Below, piece after piece: positions 1 through 5,216 of a DNA stretch of 24,450 nucleotides. Numbering within the stretch: position 1 is the stretch's first letter; each line of letters opens with the position of its first letter. The stretch comes from a virus. Location of the stretch: the IMG/VR virus record IMGVR_UViG_3300009786_000076, positions 1 through 24,450 of that record; one strand, written 5' to 3'. Position numbers and translations under genes: made by a program. The notes beneath the pieces were generated by a model. That model did no database searches. It was not told the DNA's origin and saw only the letters and a list, made by a program, of their open reading frames with translations.

Positions 1-140
1 ATGTACAGTAAAACGCGAGCTTGCCTATCTTACCACATTTTTCGTCGTAAGTCCTTTGATAGCAACGACTTACAGCGTCGGCGGCGGCCCCGGCGTCGTA
101 AGTCCTTTCGTACCAACGACTTAGGGCGTTTTTTTTGGTA
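1..140. repeat. Cassette-boundary repeat, copy A
   Basis: A complex repeat lies just beyond the stop codon of the last leftward gene. It holds two tandem units of about 34 bp (44-77 and 96-129) of form GTCGTAAGTCC, a short spacer, then AACGACTTA and GCG, separated by a GC-rich core (70-92). The second unit is itself an inverted repeat (CGTCGTAAGTC with GACTTAGGGCG) followed by T8 on the plus strand, so it could act as a terminator for rightward transcription. The outer sequence TGTACA plus CCTATCTTACC recurs at 1317-1350. Function is inferred only: boundary, regulatory or replication element. Confidence 0.7.
27..35 (-). promoter_or_regulatory. Candidate leftward extended -10 promoter, copy A
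   Basis: The minus strand reads TGGTAAGAT, a match to the extended -10 pattern TGnTATAAT with one mismatch in the hexamer. No good -35 is visible, as expected for an extended -10 promoter. The same nonamer occurs at 1342-1350 and a variant at 2919-2927, each beside the AACGACTTA repeats. This copy would drive genes lying left of the window. Confidence 0.4.
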
Positions 141-142
141 AA

Positions 143-325
143 CTAGGCAATCTGTATTAAGATGTTTTCAGCACCCTCGACCGCCTGTTCACCACAGTCT
201 TCACATGTATACCCCTGAGCGTCAGGCTCAACGCCGTCATGTTCAGCCCCACATGCTGTACAAAACCCCAAGTAATCATAAGATTCACATGCGGCCATAA
301 TTTCATCAATATCAAAAGTAATCAT
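143..325 (-). CDS. Small zinc-ribbon protein
   Basis: A 60-aa protein beginning MITFDIDEIMAACESYD. Two CxxC knuckles, CTAC and CEDC, are 18 residues apart (first Cys to first Cys) and should bind one zinc ion, giving a zinc ribbon. Small proteins of this kind are common in the early regions of phages, but I know no proven function. The start at 325 is chosen because its ATG overlaps the TGA of the upstream gene (ATGA) and AAAGGG lies just upstream. A longer frame reaching 361 would overlap that gene for no reason. It is the last gene of the leftward cassette, and its TAG stop directly abuts repeat copy A. Role unknown; nucleic-acid binding or protein contact is a guess from the fold. Confidence 0.75.
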   Translation of the reverse strand: MITFDIDEIMAACESYDYLGFCTACGAEHDGVEPDAQGYTCEDCGEQAVEGAENILIQIA

Positions 326-519
326 ATTTTCCCTTTTATTTTCCAACCGACGTTTAGGCATTCTTCAATAAAGTCACAGATGGTCACTTGTTTTTCTTGA
401 GATTCAAATTCCGCATAGTTATCACGCCATACAGAACCGTCACGCATAACAAAATAATCACCAGTGGTAATTGGTTCATCTGTTCGTAAGTCAAAGAATT
501 CGATTTTAGAACTACCCAT
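322..519 (-). CDS. Hypothetical small phage protein (65 aa)
   Basis: A 65-aa protein starting MGSSKIEFFDL and ending in KIKGKI. AGAAGGAG lies a few bases before the ATG on the minus strand, a strong ribosome binding site. It overlaps the next leftward gene by ATGA, so the two are probably translated together. The central part (GDYFVMRDGSVWRDN) looks like a short beta-rich domain. There are no membrane segments, signal peptide or cysteine clusters. I do not recognise the family. Position between other tiny minus-strand genes suggests an early, host-takeover type gene. Confidence 0.65.
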   Translation of the reverse strand: MGSSKIEFFDLRTDEPITTGDYFVMRDGSVWRDNYAEFESQEKQVTICDFIEECLNVGWKIKGKI

Positions 520-574
520 GCTTTCTCCTTCTAATTTAAAAAAACAGTGAACAAGTTAAAACTAGGGGAAACCC

Positions 575-847
575 CTAGTCCCATTGTGAGTGATAGGCAT
601 CGGCTTCGGCTTCTGCCCAACCGTCATCGTAACAGGCATCGTCTTCACGGGTGTCCATGAAATCTTCAATCGACGTTTCGACCGAATCCCAACCTTGCGG
701 GGGGAAATCGCCGCCAGCCGCTTCGTGGTCTTCAATCACGTCTTCGATTTCTTGCTCCCGGTCGAGTTTGTCGTGAAATTCGTTCAACTCTTGAACAGCG
801 TCTGCGGTGATGATTTGAGATTCAATCGCGGTTTGGTTATTTTTCAT
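575..847 (-). CDS. Very acidic small protein (90 aa)
   Basis: A 90-aa protein starting MKNNQTAIESQ and ending AYHSQWD. Asp and Glu make up roughly a third of the residues and Lys/Arg are few, giving a strongly negative protein. The start at 847 has AAAAGG about 10 bases upstream; a longer reading with a TTG at 889 is less likely. A consensus sigma70 promoter lies about 50 bp upstream (897-924), so it can be expressed on its own. Strongly acidic small phage proteins sometimes mimic DNA to block host restriction or other DNA-binding proteins, but nothing beyond charge and location supports that here. Family not recognised. Confidence 0.65.
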   Translation of the reverse strand: MKNNQTAIESQIITADAVQELNEFHDKLDREQEIEDVIEDHEAAGGDFPPQGWDSVETSIEDFMDTREDDACYDDGWAEAEADAYHSQWD

Positions 848-896
848 GTCTGAAAGCCTTTTCAAAAAACAAGGAACAGTTAGATTCAACTATTGC

Positions 897-924
897 ATTA
901 TAAAGCATCGTCAGAACGTGTCAA
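897..924 (-). promoter_or_regulatory. Consensus sigma70 promoter, leftward
   Basis: The minus strand reads TTGACA (924-919), 16 bases, TATAAT (902-897). Both hexamers are perfect matches to the sigma70 consensus, with 16 bp spacing. It points at the acidic protein gene starting at 847 and would be served by host RNA polymerase early in infection. Confidence 0.85.
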
Positions 925-943
925 GGGAATTTAGGTTATTTTC

Positions 944-1150
944 CTAAAAATCCCCACAAAGAAAATCATGTACATTTGCGTACACCAATTCGCCTCTCAA
1001 TGCGTAATCTTCGTTCAGGTTTTCCAGTTCCACATCGGTCATTTGACGACCGTTCACGCAAGCCGATTCCACGTAAGCATCGCAGAAGTCAGGAGCGTCA
1101 GAAGTGTCAACGTCAGCCAATTCAACGTCGCTGTAAATGTTTTTTGTCAT
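944..1150 (-). CDS. Acidic small phage protein (68 aa)
   Basis: A 68-aa acidic protein starting MTKNIYSDVELADVDTSD. The start at 1150 has AAGGA nine bases upstream and fits better than the longer reading from 1174. The segment around SDVELADVDTSDAPDFCDAY resembles small proteins I recall from other phages, without an assigned function. Two cysteines in the N-terminal half are not in a metal-binding arrangement. A sigma70-type promoter lies immediately upstream (1192-1220). It is the first gene of the leftward cassette bounded by repeat copy B. Role unknown. Confidence 0.65.
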   Translation of the reverse strand: MTKNIYSDVELADVDTSDAPDFCDAYVESACVNGRQMTDVELENLNEDYALRGELVYANVHDFLCGDF

Positions 1151-1191
1151 CTCATTTTTCCTTTTCAAAATCAAGTAAACTGTATATTTAA

Positions 1192-1220
1192 AGTATCGTC
1201 GATATACGGATAAAAGTCAA
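1192..1220 (-). promoter_or_regulatory. Sigma70-type promoter, leftward
   Basis: The minus strand reads TTGACT (1220-1215), a 17-base spacer, then GATACT (1197-1192). The -35 box is one base off consensus and the -10 two bases off, with ideal spacing. It lies 42 bases upstream of the ATG at 1150. Confidence 0.65.
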
Positions 1221-1265
1221 CACAATTCGGTAAAAAATTATAAAATAATCAGGAATTTAAATTAC

Positions 1266-1319
1266 GTGCATATCTCGCCGTTTGTACATATCTCGTCATT
1301 TGTACATGTTAGCCGATGT
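1266..1319. repeat. Three imperfect 18-bp tandem units with TGTACA sites
   Basis: Units at 1266-1283, 1284-1301 and 1302-1319. The first two (GTGCATATCTCGCCGTTT and GTACATATCTCGTCATTT) match at 15 of 18 positions; the third is diverged. The palindrome TGTACA occurs at 1283, 1301 and 1317. The array sits in the 302-bp gap 1151-1452, between the extended -10 promoter at 1342-1350 and the promoter at 1192-1220, where operators would be expected. It is not a CRISPR array: there are no spacers. Confidence 0.6.
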
Positions 1320-1455
1320 ACAGCGAATTGCTACTTTACCTATCTTACCAGATTTTTCGTCGTAAGTCCTTACTATCAAACGACTTACGTTCACGGGGCC
1401 GCCGCCGACGCTGTAACCCCTTTGGTATCAACGACTTACGGCGTTTTTTCTGTTA
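1315..1455. repeat. Cassette-boundary repeat, copy B
   Basis: Degenerate direct copy of 1-140. It matches in TGTACA and CCTATCTTACC (1317-1350), in TTTTTCGTCGTAAGTCC (1353-1369), and in the right part AACGACTTACGGCG followed by T6 (1430-1447). The GC-rich core is in the opposite orientation: 1394-1416 is the exact reverse complement of 70-92. The first unit is a perfect inverted repeat, CGTAAGTC with GACTTACG. As in copy A, it directly follows the stop codon of a leftward gene (1453). Confidence 0.75.
1342..1350 (-). promoter_or_regulatory. Candidate leftward extended -10 promoter, copy B
   Basis: The minus strand reads TGGTAAGAT, identical to 35-27. It is embedded in repeat copy B and points toward the cassette 1150-143. 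No -35 match is seen. The 18-bp tandem units lie between it and the second promoter, so this cassette may have two promoters with operator-like sites in between. Confidence 0.45.
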
Positions 1456-1662
1456 AGTTAGGGGGTTTCCAAATCCGCACAACAAACCCCACATTTGTTC
1501 ACATGTCTGAGTTTCCACATTAATCCCACCATCCATATTAACACAGTACCACTGTTCACTACTGTTACCAAGTTTATCATGCTGTAAACTAAATTTCCAG
1601 CTATTTATTCGACATTTTGCCAGTACCTGATTCTCGTATCTGTTTTCGATTCTCTCAGTCAT
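1453..1662 (-). CDS. Hypothetical small protein (69 aa)
   Basis: A 69-aa frame starting MTERIENRYENQ and ending GFGNPLT. The purine-rich stretch AAAGAGAAG precedes the ATG closely, a weak ribosome binding site. It contains four cysteines (about residues 17, 40, 54 and 62), not in a recognisable zinc motif, and several tryptophans. It is the last gene of the second leftward cassette, and its TAA stop lies in the edge of repeat copy B, paralleling the gene at 143. Family not recognised. Coding status rests on the position, the ribosome binding site and the absence of a competing frame. Confidence 0.5.
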   Translation of the reverse strand: MTERIENRYENQVLAKCRINSWKFSLQHDKLGNSSEQWYCVNMDGGINVETQTCEQMWGLLCGFGNPLT

Positions 1663-1704
1663 TTTCTTCTCTTTCGGTGTGCGGCCTCACTCGGCCTGAT
1701 TAGG

Positions 1705-1875
1705 TTATACGTTCCCGCTTGCGGCTTGTACTTTAGTTAAAAGGGATAATGTCTGTTCAGGTGTGCCCTCATATAGCAGATTACCCTTTAGTGTACAGAC
1801 GGTGACTGATACCGGACTCCAGTAGTACGCGGTTGTGCCTTGTAATTTTGCCAGTCTTTTTATTTCTGTAATCAT
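1705..1875 (-). CDS. Very small phage protein (56 aa)
   Basis: A 56-aa frame starting MITEIKRLAKLQGTT and ending QAASGNV. GGAAGGG lies close upstream of the ATG, a strong ribosome binding site. The stop of the upstream gene (1878-1880) is two bases before the ATG, so the pair is very likely co-translated. The middle part (VSVTVCTLKGNLLYEGTPEQ) looks like a compact beta-strand domain. No motif is recognised. The spacing to its neighbour and the ribosome binding site make it a convincing gene in spite of its length. Confidence 0.6.
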   Translation of the reverse strand: MITEIKRLAKLQGTTAYYWSPVSVTVCTLKGNLLYEGTPEQTLSLLTKVQAASGNV

Positions 1876-1877
1876 GA

Positions 1878-2129
1878 TTACCCTTCCAGATTAACGCGGT
1901 TATAGTGTTCAACTGTGCGGTGGTACACACTCGCTAGGTCTGTACCACTAATGACTACGGTATCGCAATCAATCATGTACTGCCCTATACCAGTGTATAG
2001 TGAAGGTTCCCATCCCATTGTGAAGCACATTGATATGAGCGTTGCCATCATCTGCCCTTCACCGATGTGGACATTATTGGTTTTCTTACGTTCGCATCGT
2101 AGCATGGTCATGTTGGTTGATAGTGACAT
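1878..2129 (-). CDS. Hypothetical small protein (83 aa)
   Basis: An 83-aa protein starting MSLSTNMTMLRCERKK. AGGAT lies seven bases before the ATG at 2129; internal methionines at about 7 and 9 are possible but less well supported. The C-terminal two thirds (GTDLASVYHRTVEHYNRV) suggest a small alpha/beta domain. No known motif, membrane segment or signal peptide is visible. Its stop is two bases from the next start, showing tight coupling within the leftward cassette. Family not recognised. Confidence 0.55.
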   Translation of the reverse strand: MSLSTNMTMLRCERKKTNNVHIGEGQMMATLISMCFTMGWEPSLYTGIGQYMIDCDTVVISGTDLASVYHRTVEHYNRVNLEG

Positions 2130-2246
2130 TGTGTATCCTAGTGTTAGAGTTGTATTGGCTGGGACCGTTTATGTTGTAGGGTTCAACGGTTTCCTGAAAT
2201 CCATTCCCTACCAGCATTTATCCCGCTGGTCATAGGATTGTCCTGA

Positions 2247-2444
2247 CTATGTATTTCGCATCCATTCATCATCGGCCTTCTTATGGTCGAAGGTGCGGTG
2301 TTGACCGTCACTCATTCGCATAGTGAAGTATGGGCGACCGGTTTTCTTGTTTGTGTCAACCTTGACAACCTCGCCATTTCGCAGTTGCGAATTGTAGGGG
2401 AAAGACATTGACTGGCCGACGATAGGTTTCAGGATAGTAATCAT
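2247..2444 (-). CDS. Small beta-rich phage protein (65 aa)
   Basis: A 65-aa protein starting MITILKPIVGQSMSF. AAAGGAA lies eight bases upstream of the ATG. The core, around VVKVDTNKKTGRPYF and DGQHRTFDHKKA, looks like a small SH3-like barrel and resembles short proteins I recall from several phage early regions, without known function. It is basic in the centre, which would suit nucleic-acid contact, but that is a guess. A TG dinucleotide repeat lies in its leader between it and the upstream gene at 2489-2641. Confidence 0.6.
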   Translation of the reverse strand: MITILKPIVGQSMSFPYNSQLRNGEVVKVDTNKKTGRPYFTMRMSDGQHRTFDHKKADDEWMRNT

Positions 2445-2469
2445 TGTGTGTTCCTTTCGAGAACGGGTG

Positions 2470-2490
2470 TTGTGTGTGTGTGTGTGTGTT
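2470..2490. repeat. TG dinucleotide repeat in the leader of a leftward gene
   Basis: About nine to ten uninterrupted TG units lie immediately after the stop of the gene at 2489-2641 and about 26 bases before the start at 2444. A pure dinucleotide repeat of this length is unusual in a compact phage genome. It could change length by slippage and alter the distance between the upstream stop and the downstream ribosome binding site. Confidence 0.8.
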
Positions 2491-2641
2491 ACGCTGTGTG
2501 GACGGGTTGATAGATTGACGCGACTTGTTCGGCACGCTTGCGATTCGCAGCATACTTGATTGTGTTATCCGCGAAGATGATTGAGTAAATCAGGCGACCG
2601 TCATGATTGACAAGTGAGATAATTGGTTGAATGTTTTTCAT
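2489..2641 (-). CDS. Very small phage protein (50 aa)
   Basis: A 50-aa frame starting MKNIQPIISLVNHDG and ending YQPVHTA. AAGGAAA lies about nine bases upstream of the ATG. The composition is that of a normal soluble protein: hydrophobic strand, a DGR turn, another strand (LIYSIIFADN), then a basic helix (YAANRKRAEQV). It is the first gene of the outermost leftward cassette and follows the T7-promoter-like sequence at 2667-2697. Function unknown. I am fairly confident it is coding because of the ribosome binding site and its fit in the cassette. Confidence 0.55.
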   Translation of the reverse strand: MKNIQPIISLVNHDGRLIYSIIFADNTIKYAANRKRAEQVASIYQPVHTA

Positions 2642-2666
2642 TGTCGCGTTTCCTTTTTTGTTATTG

Positions 2667-2697
2667 TTGTGGTCTCTCTACCCTATAGTGATTGAGC
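2667..2697 (-). promoter_or_regulatory. T7-promoter-like sequence, leftward
   Basis: The minus strand contains CACTATAGGG (2690-2681), the -7 to +3 part of the T7-type promoter. Four bases further down comes GAGACCACAAC (2677-2667), which equals the early transcribed bases of the T7 phi10 promoter. Upstream positions -17 to -8 match only in part. The same place can also be read as a weak sigma70 promoter with TATAGG as -10. It sits 40 bases before the ATG of the first leftward gene, the right place for a promoter of either type. Confidence 0.45.
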
Positions 2698-2717
2698 TTT
2701 CTTGTTCACTAGAATCC

Positions 2718-2885
2718 CTAAGTCGTTGATATCATTAGAGTTAAAGTTTCTGGTGTATCATTATGCTACGGTTTTGATTAGTCCAAAACGTGAAAACTAG
2801 GGATGATTACCTACGCTCAAAAATAAAGATTTATTCCCATATTGGTCGTAAGTCGTTGGTATGTATGAGGTTAAAACTTTCCGCT
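2718..2885 (+). repeat. Paired half-units of the AACGACTTA repeat family
   Basis: Two related segments, 2718-2755 and 2847-2885, share TAAGTCGTTG, then TAT, and a downstream GTTAAA. TAAGTCGTT is the reverse complement of AACGACTTA in copies A and B, so these are single half-units in the reverse orientation. They lack the GC-rich core. Spacing between their starts is about 129 bp. Confidence 0.6.
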
Positions 2886-2918
2886 TTCTTTTGGAATTCT
2901 CTCTCGAATTGCTTACCT

Positions 2919-2927
2919 ATCTTAACC
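2919..2927 (-). promoter_or_regulatory. Candidate leftward -10 element, third copy
   Basis: The minus strand reads GGTTAAGAT, a variant of TGGTAAGAT at 35-27 and 1350-1342, followed by AGGTAAG and AGCAATTCG as in copy B. TGTACA (2928-2933) abuts it, on the opposite side from copies A and B. It would drive the outermost leftward cassette. Weak evidence on its own; the recurrence at cassette heads is the argument. Confidence 0.35.
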
Positions 2928-3334
2928 TGTACAGCGGAGGTCATTGTCCTATTTGAAAAGCAGTACATATGGTGTGTACATTTGATAGGATACACAATGG
3001 TCCTTTTTGACTGGTCAAAACTTTATAATGGTTAATTCTTGGCATGAAACATGCTACAGCGCTGGCAGGGTGGGTTTTTTCGTTCTGTGAATAAACCCCG
3101 TATCTTGCCTAGATTACGGCGGGTGGTCCACTCACGACATCGACATCCCAACACAAAACGTCTAACCAAAACCAGCACCATAAGGTAACATAAAACAATA
3201 CAAGTAACAAAACCTCATAAAGTATAAGGATGCGGCAAAAATAAACAATAAGTACATCCTAAACCCCCCATATCAATGAAGCAAAAGCCCCCATTATGTA
3301 CAAAATGGTACTAATAAGTGTGTAAAAGTAGGAG

Positions 3335-3349
3335 AAAATAGTGTATTAT
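3335..3349 (+). promoter_or_regulatory. Phage late-promoter-like motif, site 1
   Basis: Reads AAAATAGTGTATTAT, a member of the family TAAAAWAGTGTATWAT found also at 11609, 13893, 17994 and 22964. There is no sigma70 -35 box at the proper distance. It lies 70 bases before the first rightward gene and would transcribe the operon that contains the sigma-like factor. Confidence 0.6.
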
Positions 3350-3419
3350 GTTAGTGTAGGGCTTACATAAATAAATTTATGACCCCTCCCCTAACTTTAG
3401 AAACATAAGGAAACATATT

Positions 3420-3605
3420 ATGACAGAACAAGATAAAGCACAGCCCGTAAGTTCCGTATTAAAAGCGGTAGCGAGTAAAGACCTAGATGAAAAGGTCAAA
3501 GCAGAACTAGAAATAGAAGACCCCGAAGATAAGGAAGCTATCGCTTCCCTCTTACATAAGAAAGCTATGTCGGAGCCAGCTCCGTCTGAGGTGGACCATG
3601 ACTAA
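3420..3605 (+). CDS. Small acidic/charged hypothetical protein (61 aa)
   Basis: A 61-aa protein starting MTEQDKAQPVSSVLKA. AAGGAAA lies eight bases upstream. It is rich in Glu, Asp and Lys, with predicted helix from about residue 10 to 50 and a proline-containing tail. No motif is recognised. It is the first gene of the rightward operon, preceded by late-promoter-like site 1, and overlaps the next gene by eight bases. Role unknown. Confidence 0.6.
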   Translation: MTEQDKAQPVSSVLKAVASKDLDEKVKAELEIEDPEDKEAIASLLHKKAMSEPAPSEVDHD

Positions 3606-3828
3606 GAAGAATAAAATAATCCCCCATTGGTCCTCTTCTAATCTATGTGAGCATTCATATAATCGAGAACCCCTATCAGATACGATAGAGAAATATGGGT
3701 TCCACAAGATACTATACAGAGTTAAGCCCAGACCCATTCACTATAGCATACAGTTATTGGGGTTACGTCCAAAAGACCTGCCCATATCAAATCCTAGAAG
3801 GTGGAAAATATATGAAAATTCCCCCTAA
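3598..3828 (+). CDS. Hypothetical small basic protein (76 aa)
   Basis: A 76-aa protein starting MTKKNKIIPHWSSSN and ending KIYENSP, rich in Lys/Arg and aromatic residues. GAGGTGG lies just before the ATG. It overlaps the preceding gene by eight bases and the following sigma-like gene by 17 bases, typical of tight coupling. The other frame across 3695-3811 is also open, so the coding frame is not beyond doubt; the ribosome binding site and the overlap with the gene before it favour this one. Family not recognised. Confidence 0.45.
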   Translation: MTKKNKIIPHWSSSNLCEHSYNREPLSDTIEKYGFHKILYRVKPRPIHYSIQLLGLRPKDLPISNPRRWKIYENSP

Positions 3829-4372
3829 CCACACCGAGGAACAAGTCCTCGCCCTTCTAGATAATATCGCCAATCGCTTTAAGATGAAATACCGATTCGA
3901 TATCCACGATGAAGATGACATATATCAAGAAGCCTATGTGCTTGCGTGGCAAGCTCTTGATAAGTACAATGGAAACCACCCCCTAGAAAACTTCCTAACA
4001 ACTCATGTCTCAAATCGCCTCAAGAATTTCAAACGCAACAACCTGTACTATAAGCAAGAGCCAGGAATAGATTCATCCAAACAGGAACGTGCCGAGTGGA
4101 ATGAGCGCTACCTATCCCAAAAACGCATCTTTGAGGCCATAACTATAGATAGAATCCGCGACGAACATGAATCCAACATGCGACGCCCATCTGACTCAGA
4201 GAATGTGCTGTACTATAAACAGGTCGCCCAATGTATTGATAAATTTCTTCCTTCTGAACTCCGCATAGAATATTTGAAGATGAAAGAGGGAATAAATATA
4301 CCAAAGCCCAGGAGAGAATATGTAATGGGCGTACTTAAACAGATATTAGAGGACAATGGCTATGGGCCTTAA
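3812..4372 (+). CDS. Sigma-factor-like protein, candidate late sigma factor
   Basis: A 186-aa protein whose first third resembles region 2 of sigma70-family factors. EDDIYQEAYVLAW (residues 34-46), then a tyrosine-containing turn (KYNG, 51-54), and FLTTHVSNRLKNFKR (61-75) match the core-binding and -10-recognition helices. The C-terminal part (about 137-180) is helical and could be a shortened region 4. The start at 3812 has AAGGTGG eight bases upstream; a longer frame from 3695 would overlap the previous gene fully. The size is close to that of T4 gp55, the late sigma factor. I infer that it directs the host RNA polymerase to phage late promoters; the repeated TAAAAWAGTGTATWAT motif is the obvious candidate site. 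Region 2 assignment is by eye. It overlaps the next gene by a few bases. Confidence 0.7.
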   Translation: MKIPPNHTEEQVLALLDNIANRFKMKYRFDIHDEDDIYQEAYVLAWQALDKYNGNHPLENFLTTHVSNRLKNFKRNNLYYKQEPGIDSSKQERAEWNERYLSQKRIFEAITIDRIRDEHESNMRRPSDSENVLYYKQVAQCIDKFLPSELRIEYLKMKEGINIPKPRREYVMGVLKQILEDNGYGP

Positions 4373-5216
4373 AACCGGCAGACTAAAGAATGACGAAAAG
4401 AAATATATTATTGACAATGTGAAACATATGGACTATGTAACAATTGCAAAGGCGCTTAATAGGCGACCCGTATCTATCCAGAACTATATTGAAGAAGACC
4501 TGGACATGGTAACAAATCTGTCAGAAAACGATATGACAGGTGGCATACATGTGCCAGACATAACAGATAGGGAATTTTGGCCCATATTAAAGAAACAGTT
4601 TGATAAAGATGAACTAAAAGTCTTTAAGCACCACTGGGTTCAAATCTTCACCCAGTTTAAGGGCGACGTAGTTGCCACGGAAGAACTTCAGATAATAGAT
4701 ACCATTAAGTATGAGATACTGATGGACCGCAATCTGACAGACCAGTATGGGGCAGAGAAGATGATGAAACAGTTAGAAGTGGATATCGCCCTAGAAAGTG
4801 CCAAACCCAGAGACCAGGATTCGCCCGATGGGTGCGACAAGAATCTCCTGTTCCAAATGAATCAGCAGATATCGGTTTTAGCCGCATCTAAGAGTCAGAC
4901 ATCTAAACAGTTCATAGACCTACAGGATAAGAAGAATCGGCTGTTGAATAGTATGAAAGCTACGAGAGCCGACCGATATAATGATATAGACAAGAGTAAG
5001 GAATCGTTCACCTCTTGGATGAAAGAACTCCTAACTAACCCTTCTAAAAGATATGCGTTGGGTATAGAGATGGAGAAACGGCGACTTGCTATGGAAAAGG
5101 AAAAGGGTAGGCTGACCCAATATCATCAGTATGAAGATGGCATTGTGGACCAGCCCTTTTTAAATCACGAAACTGTAAAAGAAGACAATGGAAGGAATAA
5201 GCAAAATGAATCTTGA
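4362..5216 (+). CDS. Helix-turn-helix protein, candidate terminase small subunit
   Basis: A 284-aa protein. Residues about 6-45 form a helix-turn-helix (DEKKYIIDNVKHMDYVTIAK, then RRPVSIQNYI), followed by a long, charged, mostly helical region with probable coiled coil (about 145-245, from MNQQISVLAASKSQT on). Phage terminase small subunits typically have this plan: an N-terminal DNA-binding HTH, a helical oligomerisation core and a tail that contacts the large subunit. Its place before the large terminase fits, although five accessory genes and an ERCC4 nuclease gene intervene. The start at 4362 has GAGG nine bases upstream; an ATG at 4356 is only three bases from it. An alternative is another HTH regulator. 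Confidence 0.6.
   Translation: MGLKTGRLKNDEKKYIIDNVKHMDYVTIAKALNRRPVSIQNYIEEDLDMVTNLSENDMTGGIHVPDITDREFWPILKKQFDKDELKVFKHHWVQIFTQFKGDVVATEELQIIDTIKYEILMDRNLTDQYGAEKMMKQLEVDIALESAKPRDQDSPDGCDKNLLFQMNQQISVLAASKSQTSKQFIDLQDKKNRLLNSMKATRADRYNDIDKSKESFTSWMKELLTNPSKRYALGIEMEKRRLAMEKEKGRLTQYHQYEDGIVDQPFLNHETVKEDNGRNKQNES

Larger units (their letters stand above)
2642..3334. other. Divergent intergenic control region
   Basis: No convincing gene lies between 2641 and 3420. It separates the leftward early genes from the rightward late block. It contains two direct repeat units on the plus strand (2718-2755 and 2847-2885: TAAGTCGTTG, RTAT, then AGTTAAA or GGTTAAA) and a third copy of the CCTATCTTA element (2916-2924) preceded by GAATTGCT as in copy B. 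TGTACA sites lie at 2928, 2975 and 3297. From 3100 to 3300 the sequence is purine/adenine-rich with no structure I can support. Probable regulatory or replication-control function; inference only. Confidence 0.55.

Noticed and set aside
1266-1319. Tandem 18-bp units considered as a CRISPR array
   Set aside because: Units adjoin each other without spacers, are few and imperfect, and no cas gene is present.
2141-2246. A 16-codon minus-strand frame between the genes at 2129 and 2247
   Set aside because: Too short, weak ribosome binding site, and it overlaps a small hairpin (CCAGC with GCTGG); no independent support.
2790-3035. An 81-codon plus-strand frame with a GTG start
   Set aside because: It crosses the repeat and promoter-like elements, has no ribosome binding site, and its composition (many Leu, Cys, Trp, Ile) is not that of neighbouring genes.
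3032-3181. A 49-codon minus-strand frame with a CQRC motif
   Set aside because: No ribosome binding site before the ATG, Arg-rich composition unlike neighbouring genes, and isolated from the leftward cassettes. The single CxxC is not enough.
3695-3811. Longer N-terminus for the sigma-like protein
   Set aside because: It lies fully over the 3598 gene, while ATG 3812 has a good AAGGTGG site and gives a normal region 2 start.
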